A stretch of 64,000 nt of DNA from Apostichopus japonicus (taxonomy: Eukaryota; Echinodermata; Holothuroidea; Aspidochirotida; Stichopodidae), in contig NC_092567.1 of the NCBI RefSeq assembly GCF_037975245.1, forward strand, positions 16,607,876 to 16,671,875, read 5' to 3'. The position numbers and the translations under genes are program-made. The notes under the pieces were generated by a model that was given only the letters and a program-made list of their open reading frames with translations, had not been told where the DNA came from and did no database searches. Position 1 is the first letter of the stretch. Every line of letters starts with the position of its first letter. Below are positions 1 through 10,700 of this stretch, one piece after another.

Positions 1-406
1 TATCCCATGCCATCATCTGATATTGAAAGATTGGCTGTGAACAGTAAATTATAGCAACAAATAAAAGTTCTTCTGCCTATTTAACGTAGCATTTTTATCT
101 AATATATTGTTATGACGATTGACATTAGGATGTTTAACAAACCAGCTAGACTCCATCCCTCCCTCCCTCCCCCCCCCCCCCCCCCCCCTTCCTATGCTCA
201 CGCCCTCTAGCGTCACAAACCAGTTACCGCCTCTCACACGAGAAATCCCAGGGGAAATCTGGTACTATAATTCATCAGTATCGACTAGGAGCATCATAGC
301 ACGAATAAAATTTCTCGAATTGTTGACTACGCTCGGCTAATGCACTGCATAAAATGTCTCCGACACATATCAACATTAATGTTGTGCCTAGAGTAATTCT
401 TTACGT

Positions 407-789
407 CAGTGGCGGAGCGTCCATACGGTCAGGGGGGCGAATGTCCCCCTTGACGGACTCAAATGGACTGCTGGCGCCCTTTTCAGCTCTTTACCACTTT
501 TTACTTGTTGGCGATTATTGACTTTTTTATAGCGCTCTCATCAACATATTGACATTTGTCACATTTTGTTGGTGTAATTTGGCGATGACACCTATTTATT
601 CTTCGTTTATCTGCTAATTAGCAAGGCCCGGAAAGGGTTATTTCCGGCGATCTAGGGAGTATCTTTACTCAAAAAAATTCCTGTCCGCTACACGCCAACC
701 AGTGGTGGCACTCCGCTTAGATAGTGTCGAAAGCGCACCTACAGACCATTCTCGCCCCCTCCTGACCAATACCCCTAGCTCCGCCACTG
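407..789. mobile_element. hAT-type MITE
   Basis: 383 bp. Ends are CAGTGGCGGAGC and GCTCCGCCACTG, perfect inverted repeats. Flanking 8-mers ctttacgt (399-406) and ctctacgt (790-797) match at 7 of 8, the 8-bp duplication expected for hAT. Internal parts (CCAACCAGTGGTGGC, TTATTTCCGGCGATCTAG) are shared with the elements at 5901 and 21727. No transposase is present. Confidence 0.85.
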
Positions 790-1594
790 CTCTACGTCAT
801 CAGATATTGTAAATATGGGATAAACTTTCCACGATATCTCTGAAATAAACTATTTTTCTTTCTTTATCAAGTGCTTCCAGCAAATACATTTAGCTGTCGA
901 GTTATGTGCCCAAAAGTATTTTTTTCATGGGGTAAATCATAAATACGATTGGGTTTTACATCATCTGTTAAAACAAAGCATAGAAAACACGGACAAGAAA
1001 TGAGCTGACCTTTGACCTCTACAGCAGGATTTATTGATTTGCATACTGCGATACTAAATTACACATAATTGCTATTTGCTACAACGCTAAAAAATATTAC
1101 ACAGTGATATATTGCAAGCTAACATGAGTGTTGACACACAAAATTACAAACACCATTGAAAAATTGTTGTGTGGTTTTATTTTTTTCTTCTATTTTTCTC
1201 CTTTTTTTTCTTGTTATTTTGGGGGATGATTTGGTAAACTAAAAGTTGTAGTATTATGAAAACACTGCAGTATCTATATAAATAAGGCTTTTAAATTTTA
1301 TTGTCAAATAATCTTTGAGATGGAGATAAATTGGAATAAAACTCTAAAATGATGATCATAGAGAAGATTGTTTGTAAAACTAATAAAAATATGAAATTGC
1401 ATAAATTAGGGTGACTGTAAAAAGTGAAAAATAAGCGGATTTAAGGCCACAATATGCAAGATAGTCTGTCATCAATGGTGGTTATCAGATACTAACAAAC
1501 ATGACAATTGAACAAGAATTGAAACAAGAAAGATTGACAAAAATAAATTATAGAATAAAAAACAGATCGAACAGCTAGCCTGTGATAACTTAAT

Positions 1595-1855
1595 ACCAAT
1601 TCTAAGATCATTCAACATTTGTTTCCCCTTCAACAACAATCCAATGAACTAACAAGCTTTTCAATGATCATTCAATATTTAATGATTATTCAACAGCTAT
1701 CAAATAATTTAACAGCTATTTAACGATCTTTCAACATAAATGATCATCCAATAGCTTAATAGCTATTCAGTGATCACTCAAAACTAATGATCATTCAACA
1801 GCTATCCATTGAACTAACAGCTATTCAATGATCATTCAAAAAACAACTCAAATTA
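1595..1855. repeat. Degenerate ~20-bp tandem repeat
   Basis: Variations of AACAGCTATTCAATGATCATTC. Strongly diverged, AT-rich. Confidence 0.6.
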
Positions 1856-3435
1856 ACTGAACAGCAATGTCCTCATCCTGTGACAGCACAATGGATTTGG
1901 GTAACAAAGGTATCCACACCATAAACATTATTCAATCATGTTCGACCGCTATCAACAACAGGCGAATGCATAATGAATATAAAACAGTTTTAGGAGGTCA
2001 TGAATATTCAATCAACATCCATTGACTGCCCAAATTATTCACATCTTTGCTCACAAATATTTGTCATATGTATTCTTGCTTGCAAAGGAAATGCATTCTT
2101 TTACTAATGCCAACAAAATGCATCTTCCTTTCCCATATACCTCACACCTAACTGTGATAATAGGGTGATTGTTATCGTTTAAATGGATAGACAAACCCAA
2201 CTCAGCTACGTATTTTGATCAACACCAACAGATGGTACTTTCTCATTGTACTTAGCTTGAGAGTATATGTTGACCCTCTGGGGAGCATCTACCTAAACAC
2301 AGAACAATACACACGTCTGCAACATTTTATTAGGAGACTATTCCGGCATTTCCATGAGTAGAAAGAGTTGATGAGTTATGTGACAAATGTGAGTATTTTG
2401 ACGGACGGACAGACAGACAGACACACACTCACAGATTTATGACAAAGAGGAAGAAAGTTACCAATATGGCAGCCATATTGAGAGTCAAATGAGAGTCAAA
2501 TGCAGACTGTAAGAAAAGCCTCAAGATAGTGAGTAGACCTCTCTGAAAATATTAAATACAAACAAGATCTGTCCCGATACGCTGATAAGACTGTTAGATC
2601 GGATCGGAGGGTCCACCAAGTTCGTCTGTACGTCTTCAACATTACGGACAATAAAAAAACTTGGACACACAACACACATAGCCTGGGCAGACTGAACTTA
2701 CTTTCATCAAGAATAGAGGGACAAAGTATAACACTCAGATTTTCATTCAATCTAACCTGAACCATCATCGTGAGCAGCACGAACAGTTGTCGCTGACTGA
2801 CTCTCAATCGATGAAAGCAGTCAAACAACGTGTGAATTCAATATATTCGAGAAAAAAAAAAAAAAGCAAACGAAACAAAAAACCTTGATCGATCTATATA
2901 CTACCGGCCTAGTCAAGTTAAACTATAAATCAAGTCCTTTCATCAAATTTTGAGAACTCTGCATCTTCTCCGGGGATGCCTGTAGTGCATCCTCCCACAT
3001 ATATAAATGATGATGATGATGAGAGGTGTATCTAAGTAAACGACCACACCCTGTTGATTATATCTGGTAAATAATATCTCGAGACCCGACAAAAACGAAT
3101 TTACGAATGTTGAACTGAAAGATGGAACGGTAAGCCAATCAGCACACCTGAAAAAGAACAAGAAATTATTGTCAGAAAATTGAACAAAATGGTTAACTTT
3201 GCTGTTGTTCAGACTCTTTGATTCAAGACAGTGGAGAAAGACAATCAAAATATGTGCATGGGTCTCAGTCCCATAAACTCGGTTATAAAATTTTAAGAAT
3301 ACGTAATGCGGATGTGTCAGAACATGTACAGGTTGCTGACGACAATGTGCTTCACCCACAGTAACAGCACTTTATAACTTTGACTAGCTTGTAGCAATTG
3401 AGATTATAAAACACAAAATGCCCCCACAAATGCCT

Positions 3436-4198
3436 GGCTAACATGAACTTTTCGCAGAATGCTATGCAGTATGCATCCTGTATGTACCACTTGCTCTAAT
3501 CACTGTTATAGTCCTCCACATCTATTGTGTTGTATTGTACTGTAATGTATTGTATAAATGTATTGTATATTGTTTTATTGTACTGTAAGGTATTGTATTG
3601 TGTTGTATAAATATATTGTGTTGTATTTTATTGTATAATTGTATTGGGGCACGGAGGAGCAACAAAAACACAAACTAAGGACAGGCTGGTTAAACTGCAA
3701 CCTACAAACGATGTTTTTTGTATATAAACTGTCGCAGGCACGAACACAAGCTACCACACCCGCCTGGCTAACATGAACTTTTCGCAGAATACTATGCAGT
3801 ATGCATTCTGTATATACCACTTGCTCAAATCACTGTTATAGTCCTCCACATATCTTGTGTTGTAATGAACTGTAATGTATTGTATAAATGTATTGTATTG
3901 TGTTGTATTGTACTGTAAGGTATTGTGTTGTATTGTATTGTATAAATATATTGTGTTGTATTTTATTGTATAATTGTATTGTGTTATATAATTGTGTTGT
4001 GTTATATAATTGTATCATGCTATATAATTGTACTGTGTTATAGAATTATATTGCTTTGTATTGTATTGTGTTGTATTGTATAAATATATTGTGTTGTATT
4101 TTATTGTATAATTGTATTGTCTTATATAATTGTATTATGTTATATAATTGTATTGTGTTATATAATTGTATTATGCTATATAATTGTACTGTGTTATA
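3436..4198. repeat. TATTG-type low-complexity tract with a ~180-bp segment duplicated
   Basis: Long tract of TGTATTGTATTG and TATATAATTGTATTGTGT units. In addition 3436-3615 and 3769-3950 are near copies (TGGCTAACATGAACTTTTCG, CCACTTGCTC, TAGTCCTCCACAT). The tract continues at 4935-5170 beyond the DNA transposon at 4199. Confidence 0.85.
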
Positions 4199-4929
4199 CA
4201 GGGATGTAAGTGCAGCCACAAAAAAAACCCGGAAAAATATTCGGAGACCCCAGGTGAATGCCGTCCTAACACATCCTACTCCTAGCTCTGACTACTTACA
4301 CACTATCATTACTGTATGTTAGGCTAGCTTAGAAGTATTAGCGCTAACACATCCTACCCCTAGTTCTTACTACTTACACACTATCGTTATGTTAGGCTAG
4401 CTCAAATTTACGAATACGTCGCAGCGAACTACGGAATAAAAAACAGTCTCACATTCGAATGCGATCATAAATATCCACTTTCATATGCGTATCTCGTAGA
4501 TTTCCGCCGCTCACAAATATCACAAGCGTTAATTCCAAAACTTATGTCGAGCACCAGCAGTTACGAAGATATTAATGAGCAGTCCAATCAACATGAATTA
4601 TGCAAGGTTTTTCAACGACAGAAATGAGCTATAGCGATTTGAAGTTCGCACGTACGCAACGATATTCACATGGCACAAGGTTGTACAGTGCAATGCGATG
4701 ATGCGAAACTGGAAATGGTATTTTGAGTGATCGATGAGTGAAAATTGAAGTTAGCTTGCTGCAACGGGCCAGGCATTTTTGCCGCATTGTGTCTTTGATA
4801 TTCGAACAATTTTGTGGAACTTTATTGGAATTAAAAAAAAAAAACGGATTTCAGTAAAAATACGGAAGACTTATTGGAATTAAAAAAAAAACCGGATTTC
4901 CGTAAAAATACGGAAGACTTACATCCCTG
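4199..4929. mobile_element. 731-bp non-autonomous DNA transposon related to the 6-bp TSD family
   Basis: Ends CAGGGATGTAAGT and GACTTACATCCCTG. Flanked by identical gttata (4193-4198 and 4930-4935), inside a TATTG-type low-complexity tract whose uninterrupted form is visible at ~4030. Near the right end a ~50-bp ATTAAAAAAAA..CGGAAGACTTA block is tandemly doubled. No transposase. Confidence 0.75.
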
Positions 4930-4934
4930 GTTAT

Positions 4935-5170
4935 AGAATTATATTGCTTTGTATTGTATTGTATTGTGTTGTATTGTCTTATATAATTGTATTATGTTAT
5001 ATAATTGTATTGTGTTATATAATTGTATTGTGTTATATAATTGTATTGTGTTATAGAATTGTACTGTGTTATAAAATTGTATTGTATTGTATTGTAATAC
5101 ATGTATTGTATTGTATTGTTCTGTACTGTGTTGTATTGCATTGCATTACATTGCATTGCATTGCATTGTA
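4935..5170. repeat. TATTG-type low-complexity tract (continuation)
   Basis: Same repeat as before the 4199-4929 element, ending in TTGCATTGCATTGCATTG. The two parts were one tract before that insertion. Confidence 0.85.
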
Positions 5171-5548
5171 AACTATATAAATATTAAACCAACAGTATAA
5201 TACCTCCATCAGTTCTCATCTGTCTGCTCTGCTTTCTTTAAATCTGACCGGAAATCTTTTCTTGACTGTGTGGTTCAAAAGATAAAAGCATTTCACAGTT
5301 TTTGTTTCGTTACTCTGGGAAAGCGAACGATGTGAATAACAAATCTCAAACAAATATCTCACTATGTTGGCTCCTCTCTCTGGTTTTTCATTGTATGCAT
5401 CTTTCTCACTAACTCAAACAATTTTCGTTAAAAAAACCCACTACAATCCTTATCTCTCTCACCAATGCTCATCTTAATATCTTAAGTTTCTGTATTTTCT
5501 CCAGGAAGTACATTAGTCAACTCAATTGTTGAGATACATGTATTTTAG

Positions 5549-5764
5549 GTCCTCCTGCAAGCAGAAACTCCCGAAGAAGCCTCATTGGCTTATCAAAGCC
5601 GCAAGCTGACCGAAGTCAGTCTCTTAGATTCATATTTAACGTCCGTGATTATGAATTGTCAATTGTCAACAACTCTGTCACTGGACGACATACATTAATC
5701 TTGGAGTGACTCGAACTCGGGACCTTATGACTGAAAGGCACCGTCGTTAACCACTGAGCTAACA
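5549..5764 (-). mobile_element. tRNA-derived SINE, copy 1
   Basis: Read on the minus strand, the head GTTAGCTCAGTGGTTAACG carries a Pol III A box and CCGAGTTCGAGTCACTCC a B box, about 40 bases apart. The body (ATTCATATTTAACGTCC and TCATTGGCTTATCAAAGCC on the plus strand) is shared with the copy at 22820. Confidence 0.8.
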
Positions 5765-5900
5765 CAATACACAGCTAACACAATACACAGAGCTAACATA
5801 ATACATCGATTTCCTTTTGAGCTAGATGTCAGCTATTTACGTAGTTGACTTCCCACTGTCGGATTGATTCAAATGTACCCTGTTCTTTGTCTGTCTCATA

Positions 5901-6189
5901 CAGGCGTGTAGCCAAAGGGGGGGGGGGGGGGGCAGGGGTGAACGTCCCCCCCTTAAGCATATTGATTTTGTATGTTTTTATGATATCACTAGTAATTTCA
6001 AAATAGTAAATACCTAGATGCAACTTTCAAGGCCTGGGAAGTGCCATTTCCAGCCAAAATTTTCTGGTACAGCTTCGCGCCAACCCATGGTGGCGCTATG
6101 CTTACATAGTTTGCAGAGCCATATACACAGCTCTGTTAGTTTGCCTACAGGTTTGACCCTCCCTTTGCAAATTCCTGGCTACGCGCCTG
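5901..6189. mobile_element. hAT-type MITE
   Basis: 289 bp. Ends CAGGCGTGTAGCCA and TGGCTACGCGCCTG are inverted repeats with one mismatch. Flanks gtctcata and gtctaaga match at 6 of 8. Contains a 16-base G-run near its left end and the internal CGCGCCAACCCATGGTGGCGC block shared with the copy at 21727 in opposite orientation. Confidence 0.8.
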
Positions 6190-6727
6190 GTCTAAGAAGC
6201 GTAAATAGCTGTCAGACTTACTGTTTCTTTTGGTTTAGCAGAAGCTGTTATTTTTGTCGACTTTAGGGTAGGCAAGGCACTGTATCAAAAAGAAAATATA
6301 TCAAGAAATGTATATTAAATGAAACATCATATCAATAAATATCATATAGTTGATGTGTCCGAGAGATTTAGCTTGCCACTGATTGAAACAGGCAGAAAGA
6401 TGGATGAAAAATTTGAACACTTTTATGACTGGTGGATGATGCACCAGTGGTAGGGTGGAAGAAAGATTCAAAATCAACTAGGCTTTGAGCAAATTCAGCC
6501 TTACAGAGGGTAAGCTAATATAAATTAGTATAAATTGGGATCAGACTTATGGAGAATGACTAAATTCAAAAACTACTGGAAACTTCATGTTTAAATCAGC
6601 CTTTCTGAGGATGATAGAACCAATATCAACTGGGGCTAACGGATTAAATCGGCTATTTTGGAGGAGGATATAGCCACTTGAGATCAACTGGGGGCTAGGG
6701 ATTAAGTCAACCTTTTGGAGAATGACC

Positions 6728-6890
6728 CAGCAATGGGCCTGTGGTGAAAAACAAATCTTGGAACTTTACAAAAATTGCGGTATAGGCTCCAATTTGCGTA
6801 TGCCAAAGTGTGTTAGGATAAAAGTTTTTGTCCCCGAGGTAGAAAAGAAATCATGGATATTCCCGAATTCGCGGAAAAAGCTCATGCCTG
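6728..6890. mobile_element. MITE family '6-bp TSD', copy 1
   Basis: 163 bp, about 85% like the copies at 45360, 46293 and 50400. Contains the shared GCGGTATAGGCTCC, AGTGTGTTAGGATAA, GAAAAGAAATCA and AAAAAGCTCATGCCTG blocks. Its flanks no longer show a target duplication, so it is probably the oldest copy. Confidence 0.75.
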
Positions 6891-7394
6891 ATATTGACCT
6901 TACTAAATCTACTGGGCACTAGTAATTTGAATCAAACTTTTTGAGGATGAATGAACCAAGATCTTCACGGGGGATGGTGGTTGAAGCAAACCTTTGGATC
7001 AAGGTCCAGGCTTTTATCTACTTTTTATTTACTGGGGCCTGGAAGTTATAAATATGCCTTGTGAAGAATCATCCAGGACTCGTGTTTGAACATTAGACAT
7101 ATAGCCTTAAGAAATTGAGATCGTTGAAACAATTATTCAAAATGGTGTCACTCACGCCTCCAATCACTCAGTTAAACAACTTTCCTAACTGATTATTCAT
7201 GTATAGGCACCATCAATTCTTTCTTAACCATTGTATCGATATCTATCTATCTAAAACAGAAGAAAAAAAATCAATTCCATACTGTTTTCATGTACATACT
7301 ATTGCTTCCTCAGTGTTTCAGTATAATAACATTTTATTAAGCTATTTATTTCTAAGTTTGTCTCATTTATTGTTTCTATCTAATATATCCCATC

Positions 7395-7645
7395 ATTTTG
7401 GTTAATTAATATCCGCACATCTATGTCCACGAAACATTTCAAGAAACAACTGAAAACATTCCTCTCCAATGTGGCCTATGAAGGTCACGATTTTGTCAAT
7501 TAATTTGTCCTTCTACTCTGTACATTTTCAGTTGTGTAGTTTTGTCTGTGCTGTTTTTAGGTATCTTTTCTTTTTTCAGCGCATAGAGATGTTTGTTTTT
7601 AATGTTTTTTGCGCTTTATAAGAACTGTATATTATTATTATTAAG
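7395..7645 (+). mobile_element. 3' end of a CR1/L2-like LINE (second copy)
   Basis: Encodes the end of the same kind of ORF (FKKQLKTFLSNVAYEGHDFVN then stop) followed by a 3' UTR ending GCGCTTTATAAGAACTGTATATTATTATTATTA. The tail matches the element at 14285. Confidence 0.7.
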
Positions 7646-7713
7646 CTATAACTTATCTGACACAAGGTGAATACAAGAACAAACAAACAAAAACCACCAA
7701 GGAGAACACTTAC

Positions 7714-7757
7714 AATCTTCCTCTTGTTTCATTGGCTTTAACTTTCAAAGTGGAAAT
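7714..7757 (-). CDS. TnI: Troponin I exon 10 (start of inhibitory region)
   Basis: 44 bases, acceptor cttttcag and donor gtaagt, phase 0 in and phase 2 out. Encodes ISTLKVKANETRGR plus two bases, aligning with the conserved INDL..V.DLRGKF segment. The next exon should begin with one base completing a Leu or Phe codon and continue with the lysine-rich inhibitory segment; I did not find it. Confidence 0.75.
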
Positions 7758-10700
7758 CTGAAAAGACAAGATAGGTACATGCTTAGTATGATAGGGCAAT
7801 CATATCAGTATTAACATTACCAGTGCTGTTACAGGTACTCATAACAAATCATCAATTCTCAGGGAGGTGTTACAGGTACTAATAACAAATCATTAATTCT
7901 CAGGGAGGTGTTACAGGTACTAATAACAAATCATCAATTCTCAGGGAGGTGTTACAGGTACTAATAACAAACCATCAATTCTCAGGGAGGTGTTACAGGT
8001 ACTAATAACAAATCATCAATTCTCAGGGAGGTGTTACAGGTACTAATAACAAATCATCAATTCTCAGGGAGGTGTTACAGGTACTAATAACAAATCATCA
8101 ATTCTCAGGGAGGTGTTACAGGTACTAATAACAAATCATCAATTCTCAGGGAGGTGTTACAGGTACTTATAACAAATCATCAATTCTCAGGGAGGTGTTA
8201 CAGGTACTAATAACAAATCATCAATTCTCAGGGAGGTGTTACAGGTATTAATAACAAATCATCAATTCTCAGGGAGGTGTTACAGGTACTTATAACAAAT
8301 CATCAATTCTCAGGGAGGTGTTACAGGTACTAATAACAAATCATCAATTCTCAGGGAGGTGTTACAGGTACTTATAACAAATCATCAATTCTCAGGGAGG
8401 TGTTACAGGTACTAATAAACAAATCATCAATTCTCAGGGATGTATTACAGGTATTAATAACAAATCATCAATTCTCAGGGAGGTGTTACAGGTACTTATA
8501 ACAAATCATCAATTCTCAGGGAGGTGTAACAGGTACTAATAACAAATCATCAATTCTCAGGGGGGTGTTACAGGTACTAATAACAAATCATCAATTCTCA
8601 GGGAGGTGTTACAGGTGCTAATAACAAATCATCATTTCTCAGGGAGGTTACACAAAACATGGGCCCTACGAAACCAACAGCAGCAGCGAAGGAAGGATTC
8701 AAGAAAAGATGGCGCCGTTACAAAATACATAGAAACTACTGCGGAATGAACATTCAGCCAATCAATTTTCAAGTATCAGGAGGCAAATACGTGAAGAAAA
8801 AACCTGTCTGGAGATCCGAGTCCTTTCGCTTCAATTTAAAGTGGTAGGAGGGCGTACCTGAAGGACATGTAGCTTCCTGAAGAATTTCTTTATTTTACTC
8901 TTCATCTTCTTTTTGTAATTTTTCAGTATGTAGAAGTGACATACCTAATTGACAAATTATTACATGAAACGACACGCCTTCGTTTTACTTCAATTTTCAG
9001 AAAGTGGAAGGATACTGTATATACCAACAAAAAAAAGGATGTGCCTACCTGAAGATCCCTTCGTTTGACTTTTATCTCCAGGTCAAATTTATCGCCCTCT
9101 GCCGCCTGTAGTTGTTCATGTAGCTCTTCGCAGAGCTTTATTAGTTGAGTCTTATTGAGGGAATCGACGTTAGTTTCTTTGACTTTCTCCTCGATGAACT
9201 TGCTCTTCTCAAGAGCAGCCTCCTGCTCCTCTAATTGAAGGTCTCCCCTCGCTTTCTTAAGCAACATGGCCTAGATTTATTCAAAGAATTTCAAAGAAAA
9301 ACTTTTAACCGACAACGAGACAACTGAAAAAAAAGGTAACTTTTCTAATCAAACTTCAGTTGACATGTACACTAACAAACATCATTAATTTGAACTACAC
9401 TATGCCATTTATAGGGAATTCTTTACTTTGTATCATCAAAAACACTGATGTACATCATTTATACATGTACATCACAATAACTTTCCAGAGATTTGAAGCA
9501 AACACATTTTAGGCATCTCATACATCCCAGTAAGGCCCATTTGCTGAAAATATGAAGTTGCTAATGAATCAGCCTGCAGTCCATTCTTATTCTTAATTTG
9601 CTGTTGATAAAAGGCTCTTTCAGTTCAACTTTTGACTTCCAGAACAATTACCCTCAATTAGCGATCATAATCTTTACTTCAACCTGAGAAATACTTTAGC
9701 TTATAAAAAAAGTGAAATTGTAATAAATGAATATTACTCAATTAAATCATGACTAATGTGTCACCAAGACATTTTTCCTAATATTAACATTCAAATACTG
9801 ACAAAGTTTGTTATTCTTAATGTGACCTGCACAGTCATAGCAATGAACAGCATTTGTAAATGAGATTACAACATGAACAGCAAGTCACTAGCTTCAAAGC
9901 AAACATCTACTATGTGAAAGAGCGCCCTCAATTTAGACGTTCTGAGATTAAGCAGTGAGATAAACTGGTTCTGAGTGGTGATTACGTTTCTGAACAATAC
10001 TCCATTCCCCCGCCCCAACCAAATTCAAGCCTACCCCCACCCCTTACAAATTTATTTCATTTTTCTTGAGCATTGTTTTGTTATATTGTTAATGTGTGAA
10101 TGCCAAATTATTTGAAACAATCAATTTGATTTTATTAACAACAGTAATAGTATTAGGGTGTCTTTCTTTTATTGTCAGTTAGACAAAGATACATAGTTTC
10201 TGTTTTAACGGTTTCTGATTGGTGTTTTAGAGCTATGTTAGGCAGGGGGTATATATCAATCTCACAATGTCAATCTTCTGTTCATTTTCCATATCCCTCC
10301 TCCTTCAAGTGTAGCTCCCTCTAACTTTTAGGGTCCTAAATTTAGAACTTACCAAGATCTCCTTCTTTCTTCCTTTGCTGACTCTACCCAGCAAACCTCC
10401 CATCTTTCCCTTCTTTTTAGCAGGAGCTGCTTCTCCTGGCTGCTCCTAGATGATGACAAAGGAAAGAGAATAGATGAGGTTAGAGCAGCACGAGTGAAAC
10501 AAATGTAGACTTATTTACTAGAGTATCAGAACTGTTGCTCATGAATACTTCAAGGACTGATGGAATGTGGTGAGGATTTCTCAGTTAAGAAAGGAATCTA
10601 ATGATTTATTCATACAGAACTTTAACAATGAGCAGAACAAAGAAAGATGAGGTATGGCAGCACAAGTGAAACATATATAGACTTATTTACTAAAGTATCA

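Larger units (their letters stand above)
1..7713. other. Repeat-rich DNA downstream of the last recognised troponin I exon
   Basis: Contains the hAT MITEs at 407 and 5901, TATTG-type tracts, the 731-bp element, a SINE, one 6-bp-TSD MITE and a LINE tail. A 20-base C-run is at 169-188. The remaining troponin I exon(s) must be here or before position 1; no lysine-rich phase-2 exon with a troponin I C-terminal pattern was recognised. Confidence 0.5.

Noticed and set aside
2943-3359. 138-codon minus-strand ORF
   Set aside because: No domain, low-complexity parts, contains likely intron-type sequence; nothing supports it as a gene.
5220-5340. Basic minus-strand reading (LNHTVKKRFPVRFKESRADR, stop) considered as the missing troponin I C-terminus
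   Set aside because: No acceptor in the required phase 2 and no match to the conserved LKKV or actin-binding pattern.
7826-8648. CRISPR-like look of regular short repeats
   Set aside because: Units are contiguous with no unique spacers, and the sequence is animal DNA.
8659-8847. 62-codon plus-strand ORF MGPTKPTAAAKEGFKK...
   Set aside because: Lies inside a troponin I intron antisense to the exon relic; no recognisable family and not supported by splice structure.
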